NCBI GenBank assembly: GCA_030152275.1
Contig: JASLHF010000264.1
Coordinates: 1-40,804, forward strand
DNA: 40,804 bases
Source of the DNA: Acinetobacter sp.
GTDB taxonomy: Bacteria; Pseudomonadota; Gammaproteobacteria; Pseudomonadales; Moraxellaceae
Direction of reading: 5' to 3'
The translations under genes and the position numbers were made by a program. The notes beneath the pieces are model-generated. The model was given only the letters and a program-made list of their open reading frames with translations, was not told the DNA's origin and ran no database searches. This document shows, in pieces, positions 40,737 to 40,804 of the stretch (positions are counted from its first letter, which is position 1; every line of letters starts with the position of its first letter).

Positions 40737-40744
40737 TATAAAAC

Positions 40745-40780
40745 AACCACTTACGTGTACTAATCGTAAGTGGTTTTTTT
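40745..40780 (+). terminator. Intrinsic terminator after the tRNA
   Basis: AACCACTTACG, loop TGTACTAAT, CGTAAGTGGTT then TTTTT: perfect 11-bp stem, eight bases after the tRNA CCA. Confidence 0.93.
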
Positions 40781-40804
40781 GTTTTTAGATTCTGGTAAGC
40801 AAAT

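Overview
The window looks like a chromosomal stretch from an Acinetobacter species (Moraxellaceae, Gammaproteobacteria). This rests on overall AT-rich composition, on the protein types (HisZ next to PurA, a SlyD-like PPIase with a His-rich tail, a type II NADH dehydrogenase, an AlaA-type aminotransferase with an extra N-terminal domain) and on many compact intrinsic terminators between mostly single-gene units. No database search was possible, so the genus call is recognition, not proof.

Layout. Positions 1-2348 are a group II intron on the minus strand. Its domain V is at 46-79, its reverse transcriptase/maturase/HNH protein is at 112-1773, and its GTGCG 5' end is at 2348. The window begins almost exactly at the intron's 3' end. 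From 2482 ordinary chromosome follows: a small membrane coiled-coil protein, an azlCD amino-acid exporter pair (minus) with a divergent Lrp/AsnC regulator, then hisZ-purA, a small membrane protein, an M48 lipoprotein protease, slyD-like, ndh, a dacA/C-type carboxypeptidase and a divergent M61 peptidase. A frameshifted pseudogene at 14906-15689 precedes an RluE-like pseudouridine synthase and icd.

From 18 kb: a 62-residue glutamine-rich protein, an MFS transporter, an AlaA-like aminotransferase with an N-terminal helix-turn-helix-like extension, an overlapping msrB-gpx oxidative-repair pair, a periplasmic TonB-C-like protein, then the minus-strand housekeeping genes dapC, glnD and purT. A second azlCD pair lies at 29638-30728. 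From 30.8 kb there is accessory material: a small lipoprotein, an AT-rich stretch with a 51-residue secreted peptide missed at usual length cutoffs, and an Ala/Lys/His-rich exported protein. ychF and a glutathione S-transferase follow. A 459-residue protein made of about nine degenerate helical repeats is divergent to a second Lrp/AsnC regulator. The window ends with yebC, a PlsC-type acyltransferase, a 36-residue membrane peptide and a CAU-anticodon tRNA (probably Ile2) with its own promoter and terminator.

Most genes are core metabolism. The best candidates for undescribed biology are the repeat protein at 35766-37145 with its Lrp neighbour, the Q-rich protein at 18256-18444, the 51-residue secreted peptide at 31910-32065, the Ala/Lys/His protein at 32331-32741 and the HTH-aminotransferase fusion at 20145-21575. 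I found no CRISPR array, prophage, DNA-based insertion sequence or recognisable defence system.
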